Shown piece after piece: positions 10,220-21,702 of a DNA stretch of 64,000 nt (its first letter is position 1; every line of letters begins with the position of its first letter). A model generated the notes under the pieces. That model was not told where the DNA came from. It ran no database searches and saw only the letters and a program-made list of their open reading frames with translations. Origin of the DNA: Apodemus sylvaticus. Its lineage: Eukaryota; Chordata; Mammalia; Rodentia; Muridae. The DNA is taken from assembly GCF_947179515.1 (NCBI RefSeq), contig NC_067472.1, positions 80,045,981 through 80,109,980 of the forward strand, given 5' to 3'. The position numbers and the translations under genes were made by a program.

Positions 10220-10420
10220 ACAAAATTCAGATCTAAAAACAGCTAGGTGGCACAAAACTGTCATCCCAGGGCCCTAATCTGACTGGCAAGGCAAGCCCCA
10301 GATCAACAGCCACGGGGCAGTGACACCTAGGTTGATCTCTGGCTTCCATATGTACACACACACATGTGCACACATACAGACAAACATACACAAACACTTA
10401 CACCAAACAGTAAATGGAAG
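10220..10420 (+). mobile_element. Degenerate B4-like SINE
   Basis: 'cacaaaactgtcatcccagg' and 'gttgatctctggcttccata' followed by CA-rich sequence resemble the middle and tail of a B4-type composite SINE. It is heavily diverged. Confidence 0.4.
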
Positions 10421-10501
10421 AGAGGGATAGCTTTGTATATATAGATGCCATGATAAAATTAGTTACATTGTACACTAACTTTAAAAATTAATCCAAATAG
10501 G

Positions 10502-10646
10502 CCAGGCAGTGGTGGTGTACTCTTTTATTCCCAGAACTTGGGAGGCAGAGACAGAGGCAGAGAGGCAGAGAGGCAGAGAGGCAGAAACAGGTACACCTCT
10601 ATAAGTTCAAGGCCAGTCAAGGTTACATGGAGAAACCCTGTCTTGA
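10502..10646 (+). mobile_element. B1 SINE with internal expansion
   Basis: It starts 'gccaggcagtggtggtgtac' and ends 'gagaaaccctgtcttga'. In the middle the 'gaggcagaggcag' motif has expanded into about five 'gaggcaga'-type units. Its A-rich tail runs straight into the homopurine tract. Confidence 0.85.
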
Positions 10647-10647
10647 C

Positions 10648-10825
<178 letters not shown>

Positions 10826-10826
10826 T

Positions 10827-10994
10827 TAGGCAGTGGTAGCGCACGCCTTTAATCCCAGCACTTGGGAGGCAGAGGCAAGTGGATTTCTGAGTTTGAGGCC
10901 ATCCTGATCTACAGAGTGAATTCCAGGACAGCCAGGGCTATACAGAGAAACCCTGTCTCTAATCAATCAATCAATCAATCAACCAACCAACCAA
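10827..10994 (+). mobile_element. B1 SINE with (CAAT)n/(CAAC)n tail
   Basis: 'aggcagtggtagcgcacgcc', 'tttaatcccagcacttggga' and 'ggatttctgagtttgaggcc' through 'gagaaaccctgtctc' is a nearly complete B1. The tail has evolved into tandem CAAT and then CAAC units. Confidence 0.92.
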
Positions 10995-11079
10995 AACAGA
11001 GTACTTATATGCTAAGTGTAAAATTGAAAGAAAAAAAGCCTGGGTTTGTGGGCCTTGAATGGAAGGTGACAAACGTAAC

Positions 11080-11196
11080 ATGGCGTCAGTTGTGAAGAAG
11101 GCGGCGGCGCTATGGGCGCCTTCTTTGTTTACTCTTCAGCCGTCTCTGCAGCAGCTGACACATCCATCTTTTCAACAAAGATGGCAGGAACACTGA
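11080..11196 (+). other. Isolated CpG-rich patch with 38-codon ORF (unidentified)
   Basis: An ATG in fair context ('gtaacATGGCG') opens 38 codons to TGA at 11194-11196. The start is MASVVKKAAALWAPS, which resembles a mitochondrial targeting peptide: Arg/Lys-bearing, Ala-rich, no acids. The first 60 bp hold several CpGs, unlike the CpG-poor surroundings, and the ATG region also fits a YY1 site (AAcATGGCG). I cannot name a parent gene. It could be a retro-derived 5' fragment, an unannotated short exon on the plus strand, or a YY1/CpG regulatory site. No poly(A) tail or target duplication is visible. Confidence 0.3.
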
Positions 11197-12450
11197 CTAC
11201 AGACTGCTTATCTCTTGCCAGCCTTGGAATGTGCCTGACTGTTGGACAACAACGTAGGAACACACAGAAGGAAAACACAAGTCACTAAGTCCTGATCTAC
11301 AAACAGCCATGGGCCTACTCCTGGGAGCACGGAATGCTACAGCTCTATACACAGAGGTCTCAGAGGAGTCGGCAGGCTCAGGGTGGCCAGGAAACTGACC
11401 TGCCAGGTGAAGAACACGCCTTGACTTCCCTCCCAGGGACTGCACTGGGATCCAACATCACTGTTAAAACCCTGTCCCATGGCCCAGGATCTGGGGCTGG
11501 CACTGCATATGGGCCTCTACTTAAGCAGGATGATTTATGAGAATGTAGATGTTTGAAACTGATAAATTAGGAGATAATTATTCAGACTGTGAAAGAATGG
11601 GTAAAGAAACTCCCCTGCTGCAGCTGAGTGCAATGACATTCAGGTAGCACCACAGAAAGGCTTTCTTAAAATGGATGACTTTGTTGTGTAGAGCTGTCCA
11701 GGGTGTAGGGTCCCTGCTTGTCCAGAGCTGAGCGACCCACTGCTGCCCTGCCATCTACAGCCCTCCTGAGGAGGGCTCCTTTGGGCCTGGCTTAGAGTTA
11801 TCCCCACCCAAACCACATGGAGTGAGAGGAGAGAGGTGGTGTTCCTAAAGGAACTCCCAGATGCTGTATTTGGAAGGTGAGGTGTCTATAGCCCAAGCCT
11901 CTTCCCAGATAAGCTCCCTGGTAGGAGAGGGTGAGCATGAAGCCACCTTGATTGTAGCAGAAGCAGAATCATTATGTCCTGTCAGGAATGCTTGGGAGGG
12001 CCAAGGAGGAGGCTCAAGAGATGAGGCAGCCTTGTTTGGTCCTAGCACCCGCTTAGTGATTCTGGCCATTCTCCTCACTGGAGATGTAATCACACTGGGC
12101 AGTTCTGAGTGAGACTGAGCAGTGTGACCAAGGCGGCAAGTGCCAAGGACCGACTGGGAGGATTGGGCTCCTGTCTAATCTGGCAGCAGAGGGGGCTGCA
12201 GTGGAGAGTAGAGGGGACATTTTCACCAGATCCAAGAGTCTGGTAATTGTGGTTTTTTTGTCTTTGAGAAAGGTCACTGAGGGAAACTCAAGGGCCATGT
12301 CTGTAGATCATGACCTGCTCTCCCAGGTGGAGATTCGAGCTAGAAAGGACAAGAGAGCCAGCTACTGGTCAGTGCGGGTCACAACTGAGAATGATTCTTA
12401 CATGGGAAACCAGGGGAAACACTGGCCCCAGGTATGCCTGAAGTCAGAGT

Positions 12451-12515
12451 GTCATGGTGGTGATGGAACCTAGTGCCTTGCGCATGCTAAGTGAGCATAT
12501 ACCCCCAGTCCCCAC
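12451..12515 (-). mobile_element. ID-like SINE fragment
   Basis: 'ggtgatggaacctagtgcct' then 'tgcgcatgctaagtgagca' and 'cccccagtcccc' match the reverse complement of an ID head. Confidence 0.6.
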
Positions 12516-12600
12516 GATTGAGTTCCTCACTCCATAAGCCAATTGTTTCCTAGTTAGTAAACCCTTTTAATCCTGGGGTTGTTTTTAGCTTTACAACCAA

Positions 12601-12621
12601 ACTAGTTAGCTGCTAACTAGT
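12601..12621. repeat. 21-bp near-perfect palindrome
   Basis: 'actagttagc' (12601-12610) and 'gctaactagt' (12612-12621) are exact reverse complements around a single T. It sits just before a SINE and has no assigned function. Confidence 0.9.
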
Positions 12622-12625
12622 AACT

Positions 12626-12800
12626 GTGGGGCTGGTGAGATGACTCAACTAGTAAAGGTGCTTGCTGCCAAGGTGAAGATCTAAGTTTAATTCCTCAAAG
12701 TCACTGGGTGTGAAAGGAGAAACTGGATCCCACCAGTTCTGATTTCCACATACACACAATGATGTACATGCCTCCCATAAATAATTTCTAAATGCCAAAA
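12626..12800 (+). mobile_element. B2/B3-related SINE
   Basis: 'tgtggggctggtgagatgac', 'aaaggtgcttgctgccaagg' and 'ctgggtgtgaaaggagaaac' followed by 'cccataaataatttc' give the tRNA-like head and tail of a B2-related element on the plus strand. Confidence 0.75.
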
Positions 12801-13194
12801 CAAAATGAAAAGCACAGTCTGTGTCTTTTTCACACACTGGTTCCTTTCCTAGGTGATACTAGGCACATGGAAAGCACTCTCAGAAATAACACATGAATAC
12901 AGGGCTCATGTCAACCATCATTCGAGGGGCAGATACTTCCTGGGCAGATCTGTGCTGGCCATGCCCCCTTCTCAGCTGCTCAACACACAGCGAAGCTTCC
13001 TGGTCCACTTCCTTCCTGAGGACCAATGCAGTCCTGAGCCTCCATCATGCCAGGCATGCAATTAGGCCTCCAAGTAATCCATGCCTTTGTCCCTCCAAAC
13101 CCTTCTCAGTATAGTTGGGGCCACTGGCAGTCCTGGCAGTGTTCTCTCCTTTTGATCACTATGAAAATGTCAAAAAAAATGTAAATAAAGTATA

Positions 13195-13310
13195 ATCCAG
13201 TTCTGCCACTTCCTGGGTGCCATTACTCCACCTGGCTGTCTGGGCGGCCTGAAGATAAGCTGACGAGCTATGGCACCTAGTGTGTGGCTAGCACTTTGTA
13301 AAAGGCACCT
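13195..13310 (+). mobile_element. MIR SINE
   Basis: 'ccagttctgccacttcctgg' and 'ggcacctagtgtgtggctag' follow the order of the MIR core and tail. Confidence 0.5.
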
Positions 13311-13389
13311 TGAGGCCGACCTGACCACCACTCAGGGCATCCCCTTCTTCACGAGTCCCTAGTAGGGTTCCTTTCCACTTTCTTATTTC

Positions 13390-13560
13390 CTGCATCCAGT
13401 GATACCCACTCCCACCCCATTTTACAGCAATTCAATTGAGATATATTTTTAATTGTCACAATGCTGCAATCTTGTCTGTGAAATTCCCATCTATGCTGTC
13501 AGCCGGCAGCTCTGGGATAGTACTTATTGATCCCCGATTAATGAGAAACAATCTGCTCAT
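13390..13560. promoter_or_regulatory. Candidate intronic regulatory island
   Basis: Repeat-poor sequence with clustered AT-rich factor-like motifs ('caattcaattgagatatat', 'tttttaattgtcacaatg', 'cccgattaatgagaaac'). The regulatory role is inferred from composition only. Confidence 0.2.
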
Positions 13561-13878
13561 GAGGAGCTATGACACTCTTTCCCCAGATGAGTGCCCAGGA
13601 TGATTAAACCATCACCCAGGTGTTCAGTGGCAGCATCCAGCCTGCCAGAGACTGAATAAAAACATCCAACCCTTGGCCATAAAAGCCAAGATAAACACCC
13701 ATGGGGGTCTAATCCGCATGAGTTATCTGCTGTTCTCACTTGAGCTAGCTGCCTCTGGGAGGATGGGAAAGTTCTGCTAAGTGGTTGGGCATTGAAGGCA
13801 CCACTCAGCACTTCTGACACTGCCAACTGACTGTGTGTATCTGGAAATGAGAGTGTGAGACTGTTGTCATCAACACAA

Positions 13879-13913
13879 ATTATATATATATATATATATA
13901 CATACATACATAT
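13879..13913. repeat. (TA)n/(CATA)n microsatellite
   Basis: About ten TA units followed by three CATA units, at the edge of a minus-strand B4-like SINE. Confidence 0.93.
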
Positions 13914-13916
13914 AAA

Positions 13917-14130
13917 TGACAAGGTCTTATGTAGCTCGGGCTGGCCTTGAACTCACTATTTAGCCAAGTAAAACTTTAAGCTTCAGATCATTCTACCTAT
14001 ACTTCTCAAGTGCTAAGAATACAAGCATATGCACCACACCCAGTTTTTATACAGTGCTAGAGACTGAACCCAAGGTTCCTTACATGCTAGACAAGGAGTC
14101 TATCAACTAAGCCACATCCTTAGCCTAGAG
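13917..14130 (-). mobile_element. B4-type SINE
   Basis: Reverse-oriented B1-like half ('caaggtcttatgtagctcgg', 'gctggccttgaactcac') followed by a reverse ID-like half ('gtgctagagactgaacccaa', 'ctatcaactaagccacatcc'). This order is typical of B4 on the minus strand. Confidence 0.8.
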
Positions 14131-15082
14131 ACATGAAATTCTATAATGGGTAGCGCTGTTACATAATAGCCCATAAGGTTATCCCATACATTCCTAAGAC
14201 CATCACCAGGGCTCCCCAAACCAACAGGTGTCCAGACAGCCAGATAAGAACTAAATGGGATTTGAAGTGACACCTTTCAGGCCACTTACCTGCAAGACAG
14301 GTCTATTCCCATAACAGAAAGATTCTAATTCCTGCCTTTGCTGGGTCTTCCCATCCCAAGCAGATCTGTTTGGTGATTCTGAAGAATTCTGTTTGGCTTG
14401 TGGCTTGACTTGAATTCATTACCAATATTATAAAATATAAATCTAGATCACAATTTCTCTACCAGCATGAAGGCTCTCTGCTCCTTCTCTACCTGTGTCT
14501 ACAAACACCCATGGCAGTACTGAGCAGTGTGGACAGGAAAGTTCCAGGTAACTCCCTGTCCCAGCTCCTTAACACTGAGTGACTCCTAGGCTCTGAGTTG
14601 GCACATCTAGCTCACAGGAAGGTTCAGGTCTGAATACAAACCACAATGAACTGGAAACAAACTTGCTTGGCCTTGAAAAAGAACAGAGGCCTTCAGATTA
14701 CTCTTGGTTGTCATGACCTTGACCACTACACACTGTAGTGCTTTAAGCTTTTGCAAGAATCTGCACAGGAGTCAAATAGGCCTCACCCTAGCTTTAAATG
14801 TCACCAGAGCAACTTCAGTCACAAGGTAAACCAGCTTCACATTTCCGCAAACTTAGCTTTTCAGGGCAGGTTGATGCCTAAGAGATGCAGACCACCATAT
14901 ACAGGTGACATTCAAGGTTCTACAAGGGTCTGTCCCCACTTCTCTATCATGAGACAAGAGGTGGTGTCTGCACAACCAACAGTTTGCTGTGGGTCAATTA
15001 AAAGATACACCTAAAGCACTGGCTGGGGTGGGGTTGGGGGAGGTGTGGAGCTACAGTGCTGGTAATAACCTCAGCCTCTGCC

Positions 15083-16024
15083 CCATCCGACAGAGGGCTA
15101 ATATCCAATATACACAAAGAACTCAAGAAGTTAGACTCCAGAGAACCAAATAACCCTATTAAAAATGGGGTACAGAGCCAAACAAAGAATTTTCACCTGA
15201 AGAACTTCGAATGGCTGAGAAGCACCTTAAGAAATGTTCAGCATCATTAGTCATTAGGGAAATGCAAATCAAAACAACCTTGAGATTTCATCTCACACCA
15301 GTCAGAATGGCTAAGATTAAAAAACTCAGGAGACAGCAGGTGTTAGGGAGGATGTAGAGAAAGAGGAACACTCCTCCACTGCTGGTGGGATTGCAAGATG
15401 GTACAACCACTCTGGAAATCAGTCTGGTAGTTCCTCAGAAAATTGGGCATGACATTTCCGGAGGACCCTGCTATACTACTCCTGGGCATATACCCAGAGG
15501 ATTCCTCAGCATGCTCCACTATGTTCATAGCAGCCCTATTTATAATAGCCAGAAGCTGGAAAGAACCCATATGTCCCTCAATGGAGGAATGGATACAGAA
15601 AATATGGTATATTTATACAATGGAATACTACTTAGCCATTAAAAACAATGAATTCATGAAATTCTTAGGCAAATGGTTGGAACTGGGAAATATCATCCTA
15701 AGTGGGGTAACTCATTCACAAAAGAACACACAAGAAATGCAGTCACTGATAAGTGGATGTTAGCCCAGAAGCTCTGAATACCCAAGACACAATTCACATA
15801 TCAAATGATGCCCAAGAAGGAAGGAGAGGGCCCTAGTTCTGGAAAGGCTTGATGCAGCATTATAGGAGATTACCAGGACAGAGAAAGGGGAGGGGGTGAT
15901 TGGGAAATGGGTGGAGGGAAGAGGGCTTATGGGACTTATGGGGAGGGGGGAACCAGGAAAGGGGAAATCATTTGGAATGTAAACAAAGAATATAGGAAAA
16001 AAACAGAAAAAAAAAAAAAAAAAA
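15083..16024 (+). mobile_element. L1 retrotransposon 3' fragment with poly(A) tail
   Basis: 5'-truncated L1. It begins inside ORF2 ('gacagagggctaatatccaa') and encodes recognisable C-terminal blocks: PAILLLGIYPEDSSAC, FIAALFIIARSWKEP and WYIYTMEYYLAIKNNEF. It stops after SLISGC at about 15763. A short 3' UTR follows, similar to that of the L1 at 7858-8516, then a tail of about 17 A. A short deletion in ORF2 removes the usual NKDT-type stretch. No clear target-site duplication was found. Non-functional. Confidence 0.92.
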
Positions 16025-16087
16025 CAAATCAAAGGAAATTTGTATTTGGCTAATAACAGGGGCTGCCGTCAGGGAGCCTGCACTTAC

Positions 16088-16164
16088 CGGTTTCTCTGCT
16101 GAAGCAATATTAAATACTCATCATGTTTCTCATCAAAGTCTGTCACCATGTCCTTACTGTAACC
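16088..16164 (-). CDS. Katnip: Katnip coding exon 3 (numbering provisional)
   Basis: A 77-nt minus-strand exon with excellent splice sites: acceptor tract 'gtttcttcctttcag' and donor 'ACCG|gtaagtg'. It reads 25 codons in phase 0, GYSKDMVTDFDEKHDEYLIL then LQQRNR. The last two bases of the exon are shared with exon 4 to complete the final Arg. The sequence is acidic then helical and leads directly into ILKHLKAKDP of exon 4. It matches remembered human KATNIP (GYAKDMVTDFDEKHDEYLIL). A 77-nt exon keeps frame only if exons 2 and 4 are also used, and all three phases agree. Confidence 0.92.
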
Positions 16165-16469
16165 CTGAAAGGAAGAAACAGAGTGGGGTGAGAACGAAAT
16201 GCAGGGCCACCTTCACTGAAGCAGGGCACTGCACACAGCCTGCAGGAGCCGGCTGAGCTGCTTGGCCAACCCTGACGAAGGCCCAGCTTCCCTTGGTCCA
16301 TCACTCAGGCGACCCAGAGCTCCAGGGACTGTGTGAAGCCCAGTGGGCCTCAAGCTCACACAGCTTTACCAGTCTATGAAAGAAGGTTGGTTCCTGGCCT
16401 CCTTACTATCTCCCATGCCCTATGAAGTCCAGGGCTCTAATAAAAGTTGGCATCTTCAGAATAGCCAAA

Positions 16470-16500
16470 AACCAACCAACCAACCAACCAAAAAAACAAA
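16470..16500. repeat. (CCAA)n / A-rich simple repeat
   Basis: Four to five CCAA units followed by A-rich sequence. Confidence 0.9.
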
Positions 16501-16634
16501 ATAAAACAAACCTTGGCATCTGAGATTTTTTTCTGAACACACACTACTCAGACATCTCAGTCATCACCACCAGATCACCCCAACCTGGCGGCTGAAAAGG
16601 GAACCTCAAGTTTTCACTCCAAGAGCCCCATGAT

Positions 16635-16662
16635 CACACACACACACACACACACACACACA
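16635..16662. repeat. (CA)n microsatellite
   Basis: About 14 CA units, then two CAGCCA-type units. Confidence 0.96.
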
Positions 16663-16914
16663 GCCACAGCCACAGAGCCTTGGCTTGGAAGTGCTATCAC
16701 CATACACCTTGCCTAGCAACAGGGAGTCACAGTTTGGGGGAGAAAAAGGCAGGTCAGCCTTGGGACTTTGCTGGTACTCTGGGGAAGGAGCTGTTTGTCC
16801 CTTTGGGGCCCAGGTCTAGAAAGCCTTAGAATAACAGTGGCAAAGATAGCAGAGTCAAGAGATGGGGACAGACAGATTCCCAACACTCTCCTCAGTCCAT
16901 GGACCCACCCTGAC

Positions 16915-16990
16915 CTTGAACTTGCAGCAGTCCTCCTGCTTCAGACTGTGGAGTGCTTGGACTAAAGGCATGCACCATCAGGCTTGGGTG
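16915..16990 (-). mobile_element. B1 SINE fragment
   Basis: 'gcagtcctcctgcttcagac' and 'ggactaaaggcatgcaccat' match the reverse complement of the 5' half of B1. Confidence 0.6.
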
Positions 16991-18224
16991 GATCCTCTGC
17001 ACAGTTTTCAACTTAAGGTATTTCCAGTTGATAGCAGTTTGTTGGGATGTAACCCTGGGTAAGCAAAGGAGCACCTGTGCATTTGCTCCTTTCTCATGCT
17101 TCCTGCAGGCCTGGCCGGGGCACTCACTGCTCTGCTGTCCTCCCACCTCTTCCTTGGCATCCACGGCCCTCGGACTGCTTCCTGTACAGCTCTCTGCCTG
17201 GGCCTTCTCCAGCCATCCTTCCTCATCCAGCTTTAGCTATGAATGTTAAACATCTATTTGCTTCCCTCTCTATTTTCCCTTCTCCCTCCAGTTACCAGGC
17301 AATGGGGCCCTTGAGATGGGAAATACTGACAGCTACTCTCAGACAGTGCTAATGGCCTAATCCCCCTTTCTCCACCCGTGTCCTATAAACCCCATCTGCT
17401 GACCTCTCCTGTCAGGCACACTTTTCCTTCTACCCAGCAGGCCTTACTTGCAGCTTTCTGCTGGTGCGTACGCACGTCACCCTGGGACTGTGAGATTCTG
17501 TCTCAGGAGGAAGGGGAGGCCCCATGGGCATCCCTAACCAGTTCCCAGCTGATGCCTGTGAACTACATTTAAACAACCAAGACCCTACACTAGCTATGCC
17601 CTCTCCCATCAAGCCATATCTCCAGCCCCTCACACCTCTGAGTGTCTCTGGGCTTCATACTAGCTAACTCAGATGCCCAGCCAGTGAACACTGATAAGAG
17701 TGACATTATGAAATCAGAAGAAACTTTAAACACTGGTGGAACTCTCTGCCTTCCTGAGCTGCCTCAAGAGGTTCCTTGTGTCTCTGGGACTGAGTCTGGC
17801 ACCTCCCTGCATGCAGGAAAGCATCAGAGAGACCTCAGCACTGGGAGAGATTCTTGTAGCATCCCAACTCTGGGGAGGAATTATTACACCCAGCCTTCTT
17901 TTTTGATGTTTGTAGCAGTTCTTGAGATGGTTATCATCACCCTACTTAAGAGACAAGGAAATTCATGCTGTGCCTATTCCCAAACACCATCAACTCCATA
18001 GCAATTTACATAACCATTTTGAAATATTAAAGTGACCACTGATACATTTGGTATTGAATGGAACATTTGGTGGCATTTTTAGAAGAAATACAGACTTCAA
18101 AGAGATAAAAGTGTGTGCCAGGATGCCCTCAGACCCTTTTCAGAGTGTATTTGCTCTCACCCACCAAGAGACAGATACCACAGGAGACATAGACCAAGGC
18201 CATCCAGACAGCTCACTTCTCCCA

Positions 18225-18295
18225 GCCCCTGCTTCTCAAATGCTAGTCACCTGGGGATTGTAATGACAGGAAGGCTCTGATTCAGGAGGGTTAGG
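18225..18295. mobile_element. MER5-like hAT DNA-transposon fragment
   Basis: 'gcttctcaaatgctagtcac', 'ctggggattgtaatgacagg' and 'ctctgattcaggagggtt' follow the remembered order of MER5A, an ancient non-autonomous hAT element. Confidence 0.5.
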
Positions 18296-18599
18296 AGGCC
18301 CTGTGTTCATTTCTAACCAGGCTGAGCCATGCTTGGATAAACAAGACCCTCCTCAAGCTCAGCTTTCCCCCAGCACTGGCCTGTGAGTTTGTCTCTGAGC
18401 CTGGGCCTTGGAGTCCAGGCCTGGCTCCAAACCACAATGCTGCCTCCAGACATGGAGGCTTTTTAGGTTCTGATGTGATCTGTGATCTTCCAATACTCTG
18501 ACTGAGATTTGCTTCCCACAGCAATGGTGTTGAGGTGGGGGGAGGGGTGGGTGTGAAATGTGTAGTCAAGAGTTCCACCCTGTGAAGGGATTAGTACCA

Positions 18600-18885
18600 T
18601 CAAACAATGGGCTAGTAATCGCAGGAGGGAATGAGTTCTTGTAGACTGGATCACTTTGGTGAGACTGGACTGTTAGAGAACCAGGTGGCCCCTCTGTCTG
18701 TTTCTGCTTCCACAAGCTAGCCTGCTCACCCTTCCACCTTCCGTAATGTGATGGTGCTCCTTGCCTGAAGCTGCTGTCATGCCCTGGACTTCCTAGCCTC
18801 TAGAACCTAGAACCACATAAGCTGCTCTTCTTTCTAAATTATCCAGTCTCAGGTACTCTGTTACAGAAACAAAAGGCAGACAGCT
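18600..18885 (+). mobile_element. Old MaLR-like LTR fragment
   Basis: 'cacccttccaccttccgtaa', 'tggacttcctagcctctaga' and 'aattatccagtctcaggtac' with 'ctgttacagaaac' resemble the 3' part of an ancient mammalian MaLR/MLT-type LTR. The 5' limit is unclear. Confidence 0.5.
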
Positions 18886-19054
18886 TAATGCATATTTCAC
18901 ACTGCTGGAGTTCCACTTCCTTATTTCAGAAGTGAAGAGATAAATACCTAAGCCAGCAACAATGGGATGAAAAGTCTAAAAAGGGTCAAGTTCCTCCTCT
19001 ATTTGCCACCAACATTTGTTGGTGCTTTCTATGAGGGTGGCACCCTTACATACA

Positions 19055-19262
19055 CACTAGGGGTTTAAATTTATTATTGTGTCTGTGTGCCTGGTTTATG
19101 TATATCGTATACACACACCACAGCACACACACCACAGCACATGAATGGAGCCAGAGAAAAACTATGTAGAGAGCTGATTCTCTCTATCCATTTTTATGTG
19201 GTTTAGGGGGTTGGGCTCAGGTCTCCAGGCTTGTACTGCAAGAGCTTTTTATCTCCTGAGCC
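19055..19262 (-). mobile_element. Degenerate B2/B3-related SINE
   Basis: 'tctgtgtgcctggtttatgt', a duplicated 'caccacagcaca' patch and 'tctcctgagccattttg' fit a reversed tRNA-derived SINE with its A-box end at 19262. Confidence 0.5.
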
Positions 19263-19892
19263 ATTTTGTCCCATAACCATGATTTAATGGAAGCCAGTCT
19301 GTAGATACACTGATGACCTGCCACACAGGGGCTGCATTGCACAGGTTCCATTCACAATATATACCATGTGAACCATGTGAATGGTAGGTAGCCTTTGCAA
19401 TTGTGCCCACACGAGCACTGCACTGTAGCCATTCAATAGGCACACACCAATCAGATCCCTGCGGGGACTTCTGGAAACATCCCCAGAAGAGTGTATGACC
19501 TGCACTGGCCCAAAGGCACCTGGGGCCCAAACGGGAGACACATAATTATTATAAAATGTACAAGTGCAGCAGCACAGGGGACCAGAAATGCCTCAGAGAT
19601 GGTGGCCAGGCTTCAGTCCTTAGAAGATTTTCAAAGCCCCACTCCTCTCACATAACCAACTGCTAATCTACGCCAGGCTCAAACAATGGCACACAGTAGG
19701 TGCCCTCTACCTACTGTGTACAGGGGGATAAGTTCCTACCTACCAGACCTACCAGGGGACGCCTGAAGCCAGGGTGGTACCAGACCTGAGTTACAGAACT
19801 TCAAGCACCCCATCTTCTAGCCTCATTGGCAGAGTTGCCGCTCTACCACTTTGGGTAGCTTTTATTTTTATTAATAAAAAACAGCACATGGC

Positions 19893-20090
19893 ACCCTTCT
19901 CTTCTTCCTTCCCTCCCTCCCTCCTTCCCTCCCTCCCTCCTTCCTTCCCTACCTTCCTTTCTTTCTGTGGGGTGGGATCTTGCTTTATAGCCCAGATTGA
20001 CCTGGAACTTGCTCTGGGACCCAGACTGGCCTTGATCCTCTTACCTCTGTCTCTGACAGCTGGCATTCCAGGCTATGCTCCTTTCTTTAT
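19893..20090 (-). mobile_element. (TTCC)n tract plus reversed B1-like SINE
   Basis: The pyrimidine repeat at 19893-19966 is followed by 'tcttgctttatagcccagat', 'tgacctggaacttgctctgg' and 'agactggccttgatcc', a diverged minus-strand B1. The repeat occupies its tail position. Confidence 0.65.
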
Positions 20091-20234
20091 TCAAGCCAGT
20101 TTCTGCTGTGTAAATATTAACCTGTACAGTTCTAGAGATCTAGAAGTATAGCAGAAGAGCTAATGGTTTCCCAGTCTTGCCATGTTGAAGGAAGGGCTCC
20201 AATAAACATTCAGAAGAGGATCCAGCTCTCTAAT

Positions 20235-20352
20235 GAAGGTGGATTGGATTGGTTTGGATTGCTTTGCTTTTGGGTTTTGATGGTGCTAGTAACCCAACCT
20301 AGAGCCTTGCACATGGCTGGGCAAGTACACTAGTGCTAAGCTAGACCTTGAC
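20235..20352 (-). mobile_element. ID/B4-type SINE fragment
   Basis: 'gatggtgctagtaacccaac', 'ctagagccttgcacatggct' and 'actagtgctaagctagacct' match a reversed ID head, following a (GGATT)-like stretch. Confidence 0.5.
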
Positions 20353-21265
20353 GCCTATGATCAAATGTTCTTAATGTTCATACGCCCACAATAAAGATGA
20401 CTAAATGTACCTTAGAGTAAAACTCTTCTTCACAACCCAGCCAGGTCCAACGTTTCTGTGTCCCTGGAAATCCTGTCATGTCCTAGTATTGAGTGCTGCC
20501 TCCTCTGTGCATATTAGCTGAACGTCAAAACTCCAAGCCTGTTTCAACCACATTTGCTAACGTGATGTACTCTTTCCCTCAAAAATCCTCTATACCCAAT
20601 ATGCCTGTCTGTACTGCAAACAGAAGCAGACCAGCGAAGGCCTAAAGCAGCAGCAGAGACTGCCCCCTAGAGGTAGTATGAAACAAAACAACAAAAGGCA
20701 AATGGTTTTTCTTGCCCTGGGGTAGGTAGATACACAGACTCCCCAAGGCAACTAAAAAAGGGAGAGCCTGGGGCAGTGTTTGACTATTTCCAGCTACCAT
20801 TCCCTCTTGGCTAGGCACCACAACTACCTGGTAACAGGATGTAGAGATTTCATATGTGGCTTCAGGGTTTATAGTCCTCATGCAGATCTGGAATCCAGGC
20901 TGCCCCCCCCCCCACTCTATGCCTCAGGATACTGTATTTTTATGGGAAAAAAATCGTCCCTGAAGCCATCTGAGGAATCCTTTTCAACCCACATCTGATA
21001 GAAAAAAATCACATTTATTTCTTTTTATTCTCAGAAAAATTCTCTTGTAAAATTATTCCATGGATTATAAATTACCTTCTAGTCTGGTGAAGACAGAGGA
21101 TTTAAAAACCTTCAGTGAGTTTACTTTAAAAGGAAGCTTCTATCAGAGCTGTAAGTGGAAAATATAAGCACCCCATAAACAGCAGGCAACCACAGGTGTA
21201 AATACAGACTTGCTTAAACAGGAAGTGTGCTTGAGGACCCTCTAGGCAGAACTCCCTCATTCACA

Positions 21266-21266
<1 letters not shown>

Positions 21267-21321
<55 letters not shown>
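21267..21321. repeat. (CA)n microsatellite, ~27 units
   Basis: The longest uninterrupted CA run in the window, about 55 bp. Confidence 0.98.
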
Positions 21322-21322
<1 letters not shown>

Positions 21323-21523
21323 ATGCAGGGAAGGATAGCTCCCATTAACAAATCCATGCACCACCCTTCACTGTTCTTCAAGAAGCTACTTTGGTCTGTG
21401 TGCATCTAAGGTACTGGGATAGAGCAGCAGTTGGAGCTCACAGCTCAGTGGGAGAAGGCAGTGAGCAGATGCTGGCAGGTAGGGAGGGCTGTGTCTGCCA
21501 GTGGCTCAAGAGGGCTTTTGTGG

Positions 21524-21702
21524 AAGCTGGAGAGGTAGTTAAGACAGGATAGCGTCTTCCAGAGTACTCAAATTCAGCTCTCAGCACCCATATTAGGCAG
21601 TTCCCAACCACACCAGGGAATCCTATGCCCTCTTCTGGTCTCGAAGGACATTACACTTGTGTGGATAACCCCTCATACAGACATACTGTAAAATAAAAAT
21701 GT
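21524..21702 (+). mobile_element. B3 SINE
   Basis: 'agctggagaggtagttaaga', 'attcagctctcagcaccca' and 'cctatgccctcttctggtct' end in an A-rich tail; diverged B3 on the plus strand. Confidence 0.75.

Noticed and set aside
13557..13922. 121-residue minus-strand frame
   Set aside because: Its N-terminus comes from the TA microsatellite and no domain is recognisable.
15443..15763. 106-residue plus-strand frame resembling reverse transcriptase C-terminus
   Set aside because: It is the C-terminal end of L1 ORF2 in a 5'-truncated copy. It is annotated as an L1 fragment, not as a working gene.
17642..18001. 119-residue plus-strand frame without SINE content
   Set aside because: No family recognised, no flanking splice sites or polyadenylation context, and base composition is that of the surrounding intron.
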